DNA of 54,150 nt from Emiliania huxleyi CCMP1516 (GCF_000372725.1 NW_005201154.1:16031-70180); one strand, 5' to 3'. Shown: positions 39,851-49,920, counted from the first letter of the stretch. Numbers and translations are program-made. Notes: a model not told the origin generated them from the sequence alone.

Positions 39851-39978
39851 AGCTAGGCCTAGGGCTGGGTCGAGGACAGACACGTCCCCACCTTTGCAGG
39901 ATTTTGCAAAAGCGAGGGGGGAGGGCGCATCGCCGCGCGGAGAGGGCTGGGCACAGGGCACAGGGATCTCTCTCGCAT

Positions 39979-41181
39979 AGGATCGTCTGAACCACACGTG
40001 TCCCTCCATTCACACTCTCCCAGTCCTTCCTGGTCTAGTGCCCGTCTTCTCCGCCCGTCGTGCTGAGTTGGTCGCACCTTCGTGCTTTCTTCGTCCTTCA
40101 GACGTTTCACCTAGAGCAAGCAGGGCGGAGCGCCCCTTGGTCCACCCGCCGCCCGGGTGGGGCTTGCACGTGGCAGCGACTCGACTGGTCGCGTCAGCCC
40201 CTTTGTGAAGCCCGACACGCTATCCACTGCTCAGGCCATGCCTGACACGCCCACCAAAGCCTTGGAGTATTCCGAAATTCGGGATCTCCTACATGGCGCT
40301 AAACAAGAAGCTGATGCAATGGTGACGGAATGCAGTTTCGACCGTGCCGCCGCCCTCGACGGGCTTGCGGCGAACCTGGCCACTCTTCTCGAGTGGAGCC
40401 GACTGCATCACAACGATGGCATCGGTTTCTTCCTCATTACGAATGGCGCTGTCTACATAGACAACATTGCGCCCACTGTTTGCTGCACCCAACACGATGC
40501 GGTGCGCTGCGCGCGCTACGAGCTGAAGCTGCTCAAGACGCGTGACTTTGCCGACTTGCTCGAGTTCGTCGCCGATGACAGTCAGTCACCCACCGCCGAT
40601 GATTTTGCGCAGGTCGGAACTGTCCACAAGACGTCTTCATCCGCGAGGCCATCGAGGAAGCCAAGATCTGTGTTCCTTTCGTCCGCAGCGACGAGAACCT
40701 TGCCGACTTCTTCACGAAGCCGCTCAAACCCCAGCGCTTCTTCGAGCTGCGGGACAAGATCATGAATGTCAAGGAGCCTTCCTCCCAGTCGGATGGGAAG
40801 TGAATCTCCGTCACCGATCCGTCACCGAGACGGAGCGCGGGCGCCGGCCGCGAGCGCGAACAGTGCCGCCCCGCCCCCACCCGCGAGAGCCATAGACTCT
40901 CCAGTGCATGTCATCCAGTCCATGCCCCGTCGAGAGGGACACTCTCCTCTCTATCCATGTGAGTGACTCGACTACGTCGAGGGGGGGGACGTCTGAACCA
41001 CACGTGTCCCTCCATTCACACTCTCCCAGTCCTTCCTGGTCTAGTGCCCGTCTTCTCCGCCCGTCGTGCTGAGTTGGTCGCACCTTCGTGCTTTCTTCGT
41101 CCTTCAGACGTTTCACCTAGAGCAAGCAGGGCGGAGCGCCCCTTGGTCCACCCGCCACCCGGGTGGGGCTTGCACGAGGAT
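39979..41181 (+). mobile_element. Young, internally deleted Ty1/copia-type LTR retrotransposon
   Basis: Two 187-bp LTRs (39984-40170, 40990-41176) differ at one base that I can see (CCCGCCG against CCCGCCA). They are flanked by a perfect 5-bp target duplication AGGAT (39979-39983, 41177-41181). Right after the 5' LTR comes TGGCAGCGACTCGACTGG, placed as a tRNA primer-binding site starting TGG. Before the 3' LTR is a purine tract GAGGGGGGGGAC. The LTR termini are CGT...ACG rather than TG...CA. Only about 820 bp lies between the LTRs, so it cannot be autonomous. Confidence 0.92.
40238..40803 (+). pseudogene. Gag-like start fused to the copia RNase H C-terminus
   Basis: The first frame (ATG 40238) encodes a helical 125-residue stretch (MPDTPTKALEYSEIRDLLHG), possibly the gag N-terminus. 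Near 40630 homology switches frame to the C-terminal end of copia RNase H: DVFIREAIEEAKICVPFVRS, then DENLADFFTKPLKPQRFFEL, stop at 40801-40803. Integrase and reverse transcriptase are gone. This is an internal deletion product, not a functional polyprotein. Confidence 0.8.
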
Positions 41182-41206
41182 ATGCACTCGGCGGCACGAG
41201 GGCAAG

Positions 41207-41400
41207 GCTGCGGACACAAAGAAAGAAAGAAAACAGACAACCCAAGGCGCAAGGGAGGGATGGCGCGGATGGGAGGACGGCACGCCGCCACCACACAGGG
41301 ATTTTAAGGAGAGGAGTGTGGTGCTAGCCGTCGCCCACCCTAGGGAGTCTGCCTCTTCCTATCTCTCTTCGCAGTCTCTCGCCGCTTCTCGCTGCGGACA
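41207..41400 (-). mobile_element. LINE family A copy A5 with 10-bp target duplication
   Basis: Target duplication GCTGCGGACA (41207-41216 and 41391-41400) bounds 174 bp of family A 3' end on the minus strand, with the (TTTC)n tail at the left. It lies 45-55 bp upstream of the FKBP start codon. Confidence 0.88.
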
Positions 41401-41445
41401 AACCAAACAACCCCGAAGTTTCTTTACTCGCGCCAACCAATTGCC

Positions 41446-42470
41446 ATGGCATACTTCGCGCTCAGCTCTCTCGCGCTCAAGCTGCCTGCCGCCCCGCCTA
41501 CCGGCGCCGTCGTCGGCCGCGCCCTCGCCGTCGCCGGACCGCTCGCCGCGCCGTCCGCGGTGCACGCCTCGACGGCGGCCGCCGCCTCAACCCTCGCGCT
41601 CGCCGAGATCGACTGGTCGTACGAGCTGAACAGACCGCCGATTATTCTGTCGCCCTTCGAGGTGACGCCGGTCGGCTGGACGCTCGCCGCGCTCTACGTC
41701 GGCTGGTTCTCCTGGTCCATCTTCCGGCCGCAGTCCGAGGCCGAGGCGGCGGCGTGGGAGAAGCAGGAGGCGGCGGCGTCCGAGATGGCGGCCGCAGCGG
41801 GCGCCTTCCTGCGCGAGGCGTCTGCCGAGGAGGGGGCGACGACGAGCGCCTCGGGCCTCGTCTTCAAGAGCCATGCCGAGGGCGAAGGCGCTTGCCCGAC
41901 GATGGAGGACACGGTGGTTGTGCAGTACAAGGGCTCGCTCGCCGACGGCACCGTCTTCGACTCGTCGTACGACCGCGAAAAGCCGACCGAGTTCAAGCTC
42001 AAGCAAGTGATCAAGGGGTGGGGCGAGGGGCTGCAGCGCATGCGGCCCGGCGGGAAGGCGGCGCTTCCTAGACACTTCCTACGCCGCCTCTGGCTCACAC
42101 CTCCGGAACAGGCGACGCTCACCGCCCCAGATTACCCGAGATTACCCGAGATTAGGCGACGCTCACCATCCCGGCAGACCTCGCCTACGGACCGATGGGC
42201 GCGCCACCAACCATCCCGGGCAACGCCGCGCTGCGCTTCGAGGCGCGCCGCGGCAGTCCTGCCACCCCCGCCTCACCCCCGACCACTCCCCTCCCCCCGG
42301 GGCCACGTCTCGTGCGCTGTCACATCGGGCCGCTCCTCGGTCGCACGTGCGAGGGGCGGAGGCGTCGCGGCGTCGGGTCCCCTCCCTCGAGCCCCCTCCC
42401 CCCCCCCCTCCCCCCCTTCAAGGTCGAGCTGCTCGAGGTCAAGGAGAAGTCGGGCTTCTCCCTCTTTTAG
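41446..42470 (+). CDS. FKBP-type peptidyl-prolyl isomerase, membrane-anchored, probably organellar
   Basis: Exons 41446-42057, 42156-42242 and 42423-42470; 248 aa. FKBPs catalyse cis-trans isomerisation of Xaa-Pro bonds and assist folding. The N-terminal 55 residues are Ala/Leu-rich (MAYFALSSLALKLPAAP) like a signal or transit leader. A membrane segment (TPVGWTLAALYVGWFSWSIF) follows, and the FKBP domain starts about residue 140: VVVQYKGSLADGTVFDSSYD, KQVIKGWGEGLQRMRPGGKA, then across intron 1 TLTIPADLAYG and PPTIPGNAALRFEVELLEVK. Both introns are GC-AG (AAG|GCGGCG, GAG|GCGCGCC). Intron 1 contains two successive array inserts and a 14-bp duplicate of its downstream exon. Plastid location is inferred from the leader only. 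Confidence 0.9.
42110..42167 (+). repeat. 14-bp exon duplication around a GATTACCCGA array in FKBP intron 1
   Basis: AGGCGACGCTCACC occurs at 42110-42123 and 42154-42167, a 44-bp offset (4 x 11). The core is GATTACCCGA repeated and ends in TTA before the second GG. Upstream in the same intron, CTTCCTAGACA/CTTCCTACGCC is a second 11-bp tandem pair ending in GGAACAG. The intron therefore looks like two inserts stacked at one AG|GC site. Confidence 0.85.
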
Positions 42471-43389
42471 CGCGCCGCGAGCTCGCCCCCCTCCTCCTTC
42501 CCGCCCACCCCGCCTACCCGCCTCCCTCGGCGCTCTGCCTCGCCGCGTGCCTTCAGCCTACCTCCCGGCCCACTGCCCGAGGACAGGGCGGAGGAGTCTG
42601 CGCGGCACAGCCCGGCGGCGGCGGCCGGCGGGGAGAAACTCGCGAGCGCAACCGCTAGGGCCAGGCTCGCGGGCGGGCGGGCGACGCCCGCGGCCACGAC
42701 GGCGAGAGTTGCCGAGCTCCCGTCCTCGTCGCCTGCGTGGGGTGGGCGCGTTGCCGTTTATCGACCGTTTAGCGTATTATTGATTCTCTTGTATCTCTTG
42801 ACTCCTCTGGTAGAACGGGTATACGAGATTCGAGATGTATGTAGGGAGAAGGGAGTATTCGCAAAGAGGAGCCCCGCGCACGCACGACTCCGCAGGAGAA
42901 ACCCCTCCCGCCCGTGCTTGCGCCAGCGCAGCCTCCTCCTCACAGAAAGACTGCGGCCGCCACAGCAACTGAGCGTCTCGCTGGGCGCGGGGACGGGGTC
43001 GGGGAGCCATGCGAGATCACAAGACACAACGAAAAGAGGGACGTCCAAAACGCAACACAAGAAGCCGCGGGACGCACGCACGTGTCCATCACCGGGATGA
43101 GATCGGGAGATACACACATCTGCCGAATATCTCCCGCTGGCATAGTTTGTTTGTTTTGTTGTTTATTTGTCTCTCGCGCCCCGAAGGCCGATCTGCACGG
43201 CAGCGGTTAGAACCTCGCGACTGGCTAGGTAGCCGCCCATCGGCGGAGCGCCGCCTCGCAGGGGTTTTGGCTCTGACGAGCCATGCTAGCTCCGGCCGCA
43301 GCCCCGCCCAGCCGCCCTTAGTTCGTCCCCTCAGTAGAGAAGACTAATCCTGGGGGAAGCAACCAACCGGATGCCACACAAGTGTCAAG
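42471..43389. other. Intergenic, nothing recognised
   Basis: About 0.9 kb between the FKBP gene and the convergent unknown gene. No family-like frames, arrays or RNA genes were seen. Confidence 0.5.
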
Positions 43390-44649
43390 TCACAAGCACC
43401 TTCTGCGTCGCGCCGCACACACAAGACCCGTCGACAAGACCCGCGGCTCCGCGGCTACACCTCTGAGCTCTGTCCCGGAGTCCCGCTCTGCGCTCTCGCT
43501 CGAATTTTCCTTTTCTTTATTTTTCCCACGTCCTCCCCGCAAGAAGGCAGCGCCACGAGGGCACGTCGCGCGCAAACCACATCCGCATCGCTCCGCTCGA
43601 ATTCCTTTTCGGATCACGAGCAGAGGTCGTGGCGATGAATGGCAGGACAGCTCCACAGTGCCGCGGAAGGAAGAAAGATGGCAGCCGCTGCAACAAGCCG
43701 ACCCTCTGTTCTGGCAGCGCATGGAGGCGCACATCGACGGCTGGATCGGTGAGGAGCACTTCGACAGGCCGGCAAATGGGATGTACTTCAGGACAGTGCC
43801 AGCGCCAACGCCGAGAGCTCCAAAGTGGGGTCCCGAGGCGAAGACGAGAGTGGTGAGAGGCTCCGGCTCGTCGCCAGCCACAAACTGCACCAGGCAAAGG
43901 TCTGAGCCCAGCACCGCCTCTGGCCGCATGTGCAGTTCTCTGCTTGAGAGAAAGGCGATGTCCAACCAGTGGCCAGTCGCGCCGGATGACTGCTGAGCGC
44001 ACCGCTCCGCAATGACCCGCAGCGTCGAAACCACCCGGCTCGCCCCAAAGACGATCCCAGGCTGGCCGGCCTCGCTCGCCTGCGCCTTGACGCCGAACTC
44101 AAAGGCCATCGACAGAAAGCTGCGGACGCCATCCTGCATCTCGTCCTGAGTCATCTCCTGGTAGTGTGTGCCCATCGAGTCCTCGTAGGTGCCGGGCGGG
44201 CGCGGCAGAGCGTTGGCAAAGTAATGGAGGTCCGGATCCTCAAGCAGACTCAGAGCCAAGTCCTCCGCCTCCTCCGTGGATGGGGCGTTGCTCAGGATGG
44301 ACAGGATCTCCAGAAACCGAGGCCAGCTGTGCTTGGCGCCGACCACGCCGAGCCGAGCTCGCTCCCCCTGCACCTCCGCGTCGGTCTCCGAATCGGTTCC
44401 CACCCACAGGCAAAAGTGGCCTTGGAAAAGGACAGCAGGGTCGCGGACGAACCCGAGGGGGGCTGACAGCGCGATCCCCAAAAACGGCATCATGTAGCTG
44501 GTAAACAGGGCCGCCGCTGAGTTGGTGCTCTGGCTGATGACGCCCGCGACGGTGTCCCTCCGCGCGCGTAGACCCTCGGCCAGCTCCTTCATCTTTTCGC
44601 GGGGCTCGAGCTCCTCTGGCGAGTCCTCGGCAGCTGCCGCCGCGGACAT
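43390..44649 (-). CDS. Unknown protein, single open frame
   Basis: 419 aa from ATG 44649. Residues 1-290 look well coded: a charged helical start (EELEPREKMKELAEGLRARR), a hydrophobic segment (AAALFTSYMMPFLGIALSAP), then mixed sequence (HSWPRFLEILSILSNAPSTE; DLHYFANALPRPPGTYEDSM; SRVVSTLRVIAERCAQQSSG; TTLVFASGPHFGALGVGAGT). The last 110 residues are Ser/Arg/Cys-rich and probably beyond the true end, so an intron or earlier stop may be missed near 43770. I recognise no family. Confidence 0.55.
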   Translation of the reverse strand: MSAAAAAEDSPEELEPREKMKELAEGLRARRDTVAGVISQSTNSAAALFTSYMMPFLGIALSAPLGFVRDPAVLFQGHFCLWVGTDSETDAEVQGERARLGVVGAKHSWPRFLEILSILSNAPSTEEAEDLALSLLEDPDLHYFANALPRPPGTYEDSMGTHYQEMTQDEMQDGVRSFLSMAFEFGVKAQASEAGQPGIVFGASRVVSTLRVIAERCAQQSSGATGHWLDIAFLSSRELHMRPEAVLGSDLCLVQFVAGDEPEPLTTLVFASGPHFGALGVGAGTVLKYIPFAGLSKCSSPIQPSMCASMRCQNRGSACCSGCHLSSFRGTVELSCHSSPRPLLVIRKGIRAERCGCGLRATCPRGAAFLRGGRGKNKEKENSSESAERDSGTELRGVAAEPRVLSTGLVCAARRRRCL

Positions 44650-44883
44650 CTCGGCGCCACCGCTGCGCTGCGACGCCCCTCCTCAAGAAGGAGCCCCTTG
44701 AGGGGCGAACGTCTTGTGCACGGCGCCTCGTGGCTCTTCACAATAAAAAAATTCCAGGCTTATAGCGGGGTGGGCCCGAGGGTGACGCGTCGAGCAGCTC
44801 GTGCAGCCGAGCATCGAATCTGTCGTGTTAGCGGAGGCCTGGAGTCCTGTGCCGTGCAGGCAGCCTTGCCCTTGGCTGTGCAC

Positions 44884-45364
44884 ATGTGGAGCAGCATCAA
44901 CGCTCTGAAGCAGCAGGAGATCTGGCTGTCCAAGGCGTCACGAATGGGCCAGTCCGACTTCGTACGCCAGGTGCGCGCGGGGTTCACTAGTCTTACCTCG
45001 CGGTGTACCGACCCAGCAGCCCCATTTCTGCCCTCAGGTTGGCGGCCGGCGTTTGCCACAACTGGGGTCCGTGCACACCACTCCGGCCTTGGAGGGGGCA
45101 GAGGCGCGGCAGGTGCGCAACTTTGAGAGGCCGATCACCAAGGCAAGGTGGATGACGACGGAGCCATTCTATCTGTCTGTCCCGTCGGACAAGGTTGTGC
45201 CGACCACAGGGCAATGGGTCAAGGTCAAGTCGAAGCTGCAAGCGGCGGCCAAGCTCGCCGCCAGCTCCACCGCGCTCAAGAGCCGAGTAGACGCCGACTC
45301 TCGCCTGGCAGCAACCGCGCTCTTTGGCGCTTTGCCATCGCCACCTCGAGTCCTTGCGGACTGA
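44884..45364 (+). CDS. Small basic protein, unknown
   Basis: Two exons, 44884-44970 and 45038-45364, 137 aa, joined in phase by a GT-AG intron with donor GTGCGCGCG. Sequence: MWSSINALKQQEIWLSKASR, then RQVGGRRLPQLGSVHT, PITKARWMTTEPFYLSVPSD and WVKVKSKLQAAAKLAASSTA. It may be a small organellar or ribosome-associated protein by size and charge, but I do not recognise it. Coding may begin upstream, where the frame is open but lacks a good ATG. Confidence 0.5.
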
Positions 45365-46023
45365 GAATCGTGTATCCCTGTGTGTTTTACCTGAGACGGT
45401 GTTGGGCTTTCACAAGACGGTGTGTTGTGGTAGAGGGTCCACAGCGCCCCAAAATCCACCAGTGTGGGATTTCGCGCAATCGCTTGACTCTGAATAGCTC
45501 GCATGTACCTCCTGCGAGCGCTGTGATCGCCGCAGACTGGCTCCAACTTGACGGCGGCATGGAGACGTGATGCCTCCATGCCGCCGTCAAGTCGAAATCG
45601 ACATGCGAGTCGATCTTTGGCCCGCCAGAGGTACATGCGGCGTTTCGGGCGACAAACAGCGCTGCGACCGCGAAGTGGCGGTGGACATGCTCCCATGTTG
45701 CCGACGCGGCGCCGGAGTGGCCGGCGCTGCTCGCCGCGACCACGACGGCTACTCTGATACTCCGGGCCGACCCGTCCTACCCGACGGTGGCACTCTTCCA
45801 CGTCTCGCTCATGCTGAGAAAAATTCTGAAACGGCGTGCAGCAGAGTCACCGACGAGTCGGTCCGCGTGACTCCTCGTGTCCCGTACCGTTCTCACACAT
45901 CCATAAACTCACTTTGGCCTCACTGAATCGATGCCTCAATCCTGAATCCTCAGATTTTAGATTAGGACGCTGTGGACCCTCTAGTTGTGGGCTTATCGTA
46001 CGAACTCGCGCGCAATACAATCA
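45365..46023. other. Intergenic region containing a large hairpin
   Basis: No supported gene. The centre is an inverted repeat with a perfect 19-bp core (45546-45592) and diverged outer arms. Confidence 0.5.
45546..45592. repeat. Perfect 19-bp inverted repeat at the centre of a longer imperfect hairpin
   Basis: ACTTGACGGCGGCATGGAG (45546-45564) and its reverse complement (45574-45592) enclose a 9-base loop. Diverged pairing continues outward: GCATGTACCTC near 45502 pairs with GAGGTACATGC near 45630, giving arms of roughly 65 bp. It is compatible with a MITE, a small-RNA precursor or a DNA-repair-born inverted duplication. Confidence 0.85.
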
Positions 46024-47220
46024 TCACTGCTCAGAACTCTCCTCCTCGCCGTCGTCCGCTTCACGAGCCCTTTGTAGGACCTCTACCAAGCTATCCGCAG
46101 GCACTCCGTTTGCAACAGTTGTGCCGAGCCGCACACCCATCGCCGAGTCTGAGCCCTCAATGATGGGGACGAGAGAGACGGCGGCATTCGGCGCAGCCAC
46201 GAGTTCCTTTTGCATTTCGCCGTAGTAAACGCCTCCACCGTCATTCCGTCGGATGCATTTTGCAGCTTCCGGATGCTCGGCCGTGAAGCGAGCCTCCTCG
46301 GCTCGGCAAAGCCTGCCCACGGCCAGCACGCTCAGACACGTCTGCTGCACGCCGCGCACGCTGGTCTGCACGTCATCAGCATAGAGCTGCGGGTTCTGCG
46401 CCGATCGTTCCAGCGCAACTTTTGCTCGCAGCCCGTCGTCGATCGCCTCGATAATCGCCAGGTCTGCCATCCGACCGCCAGGCAGGACAGAAGCGGCCAC
46501 TGGGTGATCCGGTGGGCTAACCCCAAAGCCGGTGCAGGAGAAGGGGCGCGGCTCGCGCTGCTTGACGACAGAGGCCGAGGGGCCTTGCTGCTCGTGTATC
46601 CATGGACCGGCTCGCCAGAGAATCGAGGTGGGGAGGGAGGAGGAGTGGCACTCCTCGAGCGAAGCCTTCAAGTCCGTTGGGAATAGAGGACGTGCGGGCG
46701 TTGGCTCAGCCTCCAGCGCCTCGGCGCGTTCCTCTGCTCTGCACATCCATGTGTGGAGCTCAGCATTGCGAGCGCTTCTCTCCTCTGCACGACGAAGAGC
46801 ATACTGCTGCGGCGAGACGCCGTAGGAGTCAGGTGCTGTGGCGTCAGCCCCAGCATTGAGAAGTGCCTCACACACACCCCGGAAGCCCTCCTGTGCTGCG
46901 TAGCTCAGCGGAGTGGTTCTTGCACGGCCAGTGGGTAGGTCGGGAGTAGCGCCTGCGGCAAGAAGCGCGACGGTGCACTCGAGTGCTCCCACCATCGACG
47001 CTGCTGCGAGTGCAGTCAGTCCAGAAGAGCTTGCAGCATCGGGGGATGCACCCGCAGCGAGCATGGCCTTGAGGAGCTTCACGCGACCGACTTCGGCGCA
47101 CGCAACCAGCGGCGACTCACCCTGCGGCGACAGACCCGACACGCCTCCGGGCCATGTAGCGAGAGCCTCCACAACCTCCTCTGCCGTGCCGCCACGGACA
47201 AGATCGACGAGGTTTGGCAT
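46024..47220 (-). CDS. Ankyrin-repeat protein with unknown C-terminal domain
   Basis: 398 aa, single exon from ATG 47220 (an upstream frame without ATG is open). Four ankyrin repeats occupy about residues 25-145: GESPLVACAEVGRVKLLKAM, LTALAAASMVGALECTVALL, TTPLSYAAQEGFRGVCEALL and DSYGVSPQQYALRRA. A coiled stretch follows (ERSARNAELHTWMCRAEERA), then an acid-ended C-terminal part (IIEAIDDGLRAKVALERSAQ; GGGVYYGEMQKELVAAPNAA; ending DDGEEESSEQ). Ankyrin repeats mediate protein binding; the C-terminal part is unknown to me. The divergent gene starts only 30 bp away. Confidence 0.75.
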   Translation of the reverse strand: MPNLVDLVRGGTAEEVVEALATWPGGVSGLSPQGESPLVACAEVGRVKLLKAMLAAGASPDAASSSGLTALAAASMVGALECTVALLAAGATPDLPTGRARTTPLSYAAQEGFRGVCEALLNAGADATAPDSYGVSPQQYALRRAEERSARNAELHTWMCRAEERAEALEAEPTPARPLFPTDLKASLEECHSSSLPTSILWRAGPWIHEQQGPSASVVKQREPRPFSCTGFGVSPPDHPVAASVLPGGRMADLAIIEAIDDGLRAKVALERSAQNPQLYADDVQTSVRGVQQTCLSVLAVGRLCRAEEARFTAEHPEAAKCIRRNDGGGVYYGEMQKELVAAPNAAVSLVPIIEGSDSAMGVRLGTTVANGVPADSLVEVLQRAREADDGEEESSEQ

Positions 47221-47250
47221 TTCCAGGAGTGAAACGTTCGAGAAAGTTGA
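47221..47250. promoter_or_regulatory. 30-bp gap between divergent start codons
   Basis: ATG 47220 (minus) and ATG 47251 (plus) are separated by only 30 bp. Either the two share an extremely small promoter or one of the starts is not used. Confidence 0.35.
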
Positions 47251-48650
47251 ATGTCGGCGGCATCGAGCAGCCAATGGCAAGCATCGCCGTCCATGCAAGG
47301 CGAGCTGAGCGCTTTCCTGGCGCAGCACGGATGGTCAGCACGAGTCGAGGCGCACGAATGGTCCCGGTCGATCGCTCACGATCCGAAGAAGGCTGTCGCA
47401 TCAAGTGGCAAAGAGCCAACTTCGCCAAGAGTTACCCTCCCAAAGTTGCCGCAATCGCCACGGCGGTCTGATTTTTCGAAGCCATCGCCCGTCTCGGCCT
47501 CAGGGCGTGCACAGCAAGCTGACGAGAAAATTCGCGACGACCCCATTGCACGAGCGAGACGCCGTGGGTCGTCCCACGCAGCCCCGCCGCTAGGCTGCCG
47601 CTGCCGTGTGATGTCCATGGAACCGAGTCCCTCGCCCACGTTGGCTGAGGCTGCTGTTGACCATAAGGCAGCTCTCTCTCTCTCTCTCTCACGGCCGTCA
47701 GCCTTGTCTATTACAATGCGGGTCTGCTTGGTGTAGGCGTTTGCAACGCATCTCAGTTCTCCACGACCAAAAGTCATTGCGGAGGCAGTCATCGCAAGCG
47801 AAGAGTCTCAGTCGCTGGAGCTGGGCATGCGTAGCGTCCACTTGGCGGCGCGAGCAAGCTCAAGCCGGCCACCGTCGCCTCCGCTACCGCCAATAACGTG
47901 CATGCCTCTCGCGTCGCAGCGACTTGGTCTACTTGGCTACTCGCGGTCCCGGTGCATCCATGCGTCAACGCCATTGCCTACGTCAGTATTCGTAGACTAA
48001 ACTCCACCGGCGCTGTGAGCAGATGGTCGAATCTCGTGTCGGGTGCCGAAACCCTGGGCGACAAGCTCGACCTGCTGTCGAGCCTTGTAATCGCCGCCCT
48101 CGCCTACCCTCGCCTTACCCTCCCGCTCACTTCTCTTTCTCGCCTCTTGCCCTGCCCTCCCCCTTGCGGCCGCGCGAGTTACTCGGGGTGTGCGTGTCAG
48201 ATGCTCATCGACGCCAGCAGCGCGCGCAGTAAAGGCTGGCACCGAGCTCAGGTCGTGCGGCGAGCACGCGTCCTCCTGCAGCGAGGAGAACCCCGCGGAG
48301 AAGCAGCTACGAGTACAGCAGTACCCCCGGCGCAGGCTTCGGCGCCCCCTCAGGCTCCCGTTGGCATCGGCACCTTCGCCAAGGCAACCTCATCACTTCG
48401 TCGTCGGGCGCGCGAGGCAGCCGCGAATTTACGTCGGCGTGAGGTTGCTGATCTGTTTGACTCGTACACAGCCGAGCAGCGAGAGCAACGCGAGGGGGGC
48501 TCTGCTTCACTTCGCTTGGGAACGGGCAAGCCCAGCAGAGAGGTGGAAGCTTGGAGGCCCCATTCAAAAGCGCCCCGCTTCATTTCAGGCGCGGGATTGC
48601 ATCGCCCCCTTCTTTCAACCTTTGAGGAGGTGCGAGAAGCGATGCAATAG
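47251..48650 (+). CDS. Probable multi-exon gene, unknown, exon limits unresolved
   Basis: Several stretches look coding but change frame, so introns must be present: 47251 onward (SAFLAQHGWSARVEAHEWSR), about 47790-47890 (SLELGMRSVHLAARASS), about 48000-48090 (RWSNLVSGAETLGDKLDLLS) and about 48360-48650 (FAKATSSLRRRAREAAANLR; REVADLFDSYTAEQREQREG; ending STFEEVREAMQ). I could not fix the junctions. The sequence is charged and helical, with no recognised domain. The stop is only nine bases before the next ATG, so this and the EF-hand gene could be one transcript or a mis-split gene. Confidence 0.4.
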
Positions 48651-48659
48651 CGATGTGAG

Positions 48660-49284
48660 ATGAGCGGAGGGAGTGGGACTCACACCACGGCCTCCCACCC
48701 CCATGTTGCCCGCTACCGCTTTGTGCAGATGCTACGGATGTATTATCCAAACGCCAGCCGCGAAGAGATTCGCACCTGGTGTGGATGGGTGAAGCCGAAG
48801 GAGCAGGAGGAGGGACGGCCCACGTTTACGCCCGCACAGGTGGGTCGTCGAGAATCCACCGTTCCCGCCTCTTTACCATCTCATTCGCCACCAGTCCTCA
48901 CCGCCCGTTTCCACGATGCACGTCAGCGCGCCGAAGTGGCACGGCTCTTTGCTGCGTACGACGCGGACAACTCCGGCGGCATTTCCCTCGCTGAGCTGCA
49001 AGCTGCCTTTGGGACAACTGAAGGGGCGCGCCAGCACAGCCCCCGCCAAAGATTGCGGTTGTCGCGTGCGCACCCCGCAACACTGGAGACCGCATTCCTC
49101 TGTGCCACAGGCGGAAGAGCTGGGTCGCATCTTTGCATCGGCGGACTCTGACAGCTCTGGCATGCTGGAGTTGGCCGAATTCGAGGTGCTCGCTCACGAG
49201 ATGAAGCTTTTCGAGGCGTTCGGCAAGGTTCTTGTGGGCCCAGTGAAACCACGCCGTGTGGCTCGCGCGGGTGATCCGGTCTGA
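48660..49284 (+). CDS. Small EF-hand Ca2+-binding protein
   Basis: Exons 48660-48839, 48927-49025 and 49111-49284; 150 aa. Two canonical EF-hands: RLFAAYDADNSGGISLAELQ (loop D-x-D-x-S-x-G-x-I) and RIFASADSDSSGMLELAEFE. The N-terminal 60 residues (FVQMLRMYYPNASREEIRTW) may be a degenerate EF pair. Size and layout are calmodulin-like, but the protein is too divergent to call calmodulin or centrin. Intron 1 is GT-AG and intron 2 GC-AG with donor GGG|GCGCGCC, chosen because it keeps phase and joins the second EF-hand cleanly. Confidence 0.82.
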
Positions 49285-49920
49285 AATCATACAAGTCATG
49301 TGTCGCATGCGTGTACGGAAGCACACGCGTCGGTGCCGCACAGTATTGTGATCAGAGGGTGCGGTTTGCAGCTACTACGGCCGTGCTGGGGCCAACGAGC
49401 AACGTCTCTGTGGACTGTCAGGACGTGGCGCTGAGACGAAGATGAGCGGCCGTGACAACGGTATGTGCAGAGCTCTGAAAAGCGCGGGAAGCATAAGACT
49501 TGCGAACGCTGCCGGCGCGCACCGCTCGACACACTCCGACTTTTCCGATAAGCAAAGGACCGAAACACTTCTCCCATCGTGCAACGCTTACTTCCCCCCC
49601 TTCCCGCACTCCAGAATCTCCGGTTGCCCAACTGCGCTACCCCCACAGGAGGCAGCCATCCACCTCTCATACTACGTTGTTGCACGTGTCTGTGGACACA
49701 TTTAGGATTAGCATTTAGGGGAGAGCCTGACCCTGAGCGGACCCGGGGCCCGATATCGTACTTCGTAGCTGGTAGAGCCGTGAAGGACTCGCAAGTCTCA
49801 CCCATCGCTCCCTCACTGTCCGTCGCGCGTCGAGAGAGTTACAAAAGCATTATCAAACTGCAAGCAACCCATCCCACAAAAAATCGGGCGGTTGGGGTTC
49901 CCCCCCCCCATCCCGGCATG
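49285..49920. other. Intergenic, nothing recognised
   Basis: Between the EF-hand gene and LINE B2. No supported gene or array. Confidence 0.5.

Noticed and set aside
42243..42422. Reading the FKBP gene straight through to a 445-residue protein ending at 42783
   Set aside because: Read-through loses the conserved FKBP C-terminus; splicing at the GC donor recovers it exactly.
44649..44720. CCTCAAG...CTTGAGG stem upstream of the 43.4-kb gene as a regulatory hairpin
   Set aside because: Only 7 bp and not repeated elsewhere; too weak.
45169..45801. 210-residue minus-strand ORF over the 45.5-kb hairpin
   Set aside because: It exists because the inverted repeat is open in several frames; no protein-like conservation.
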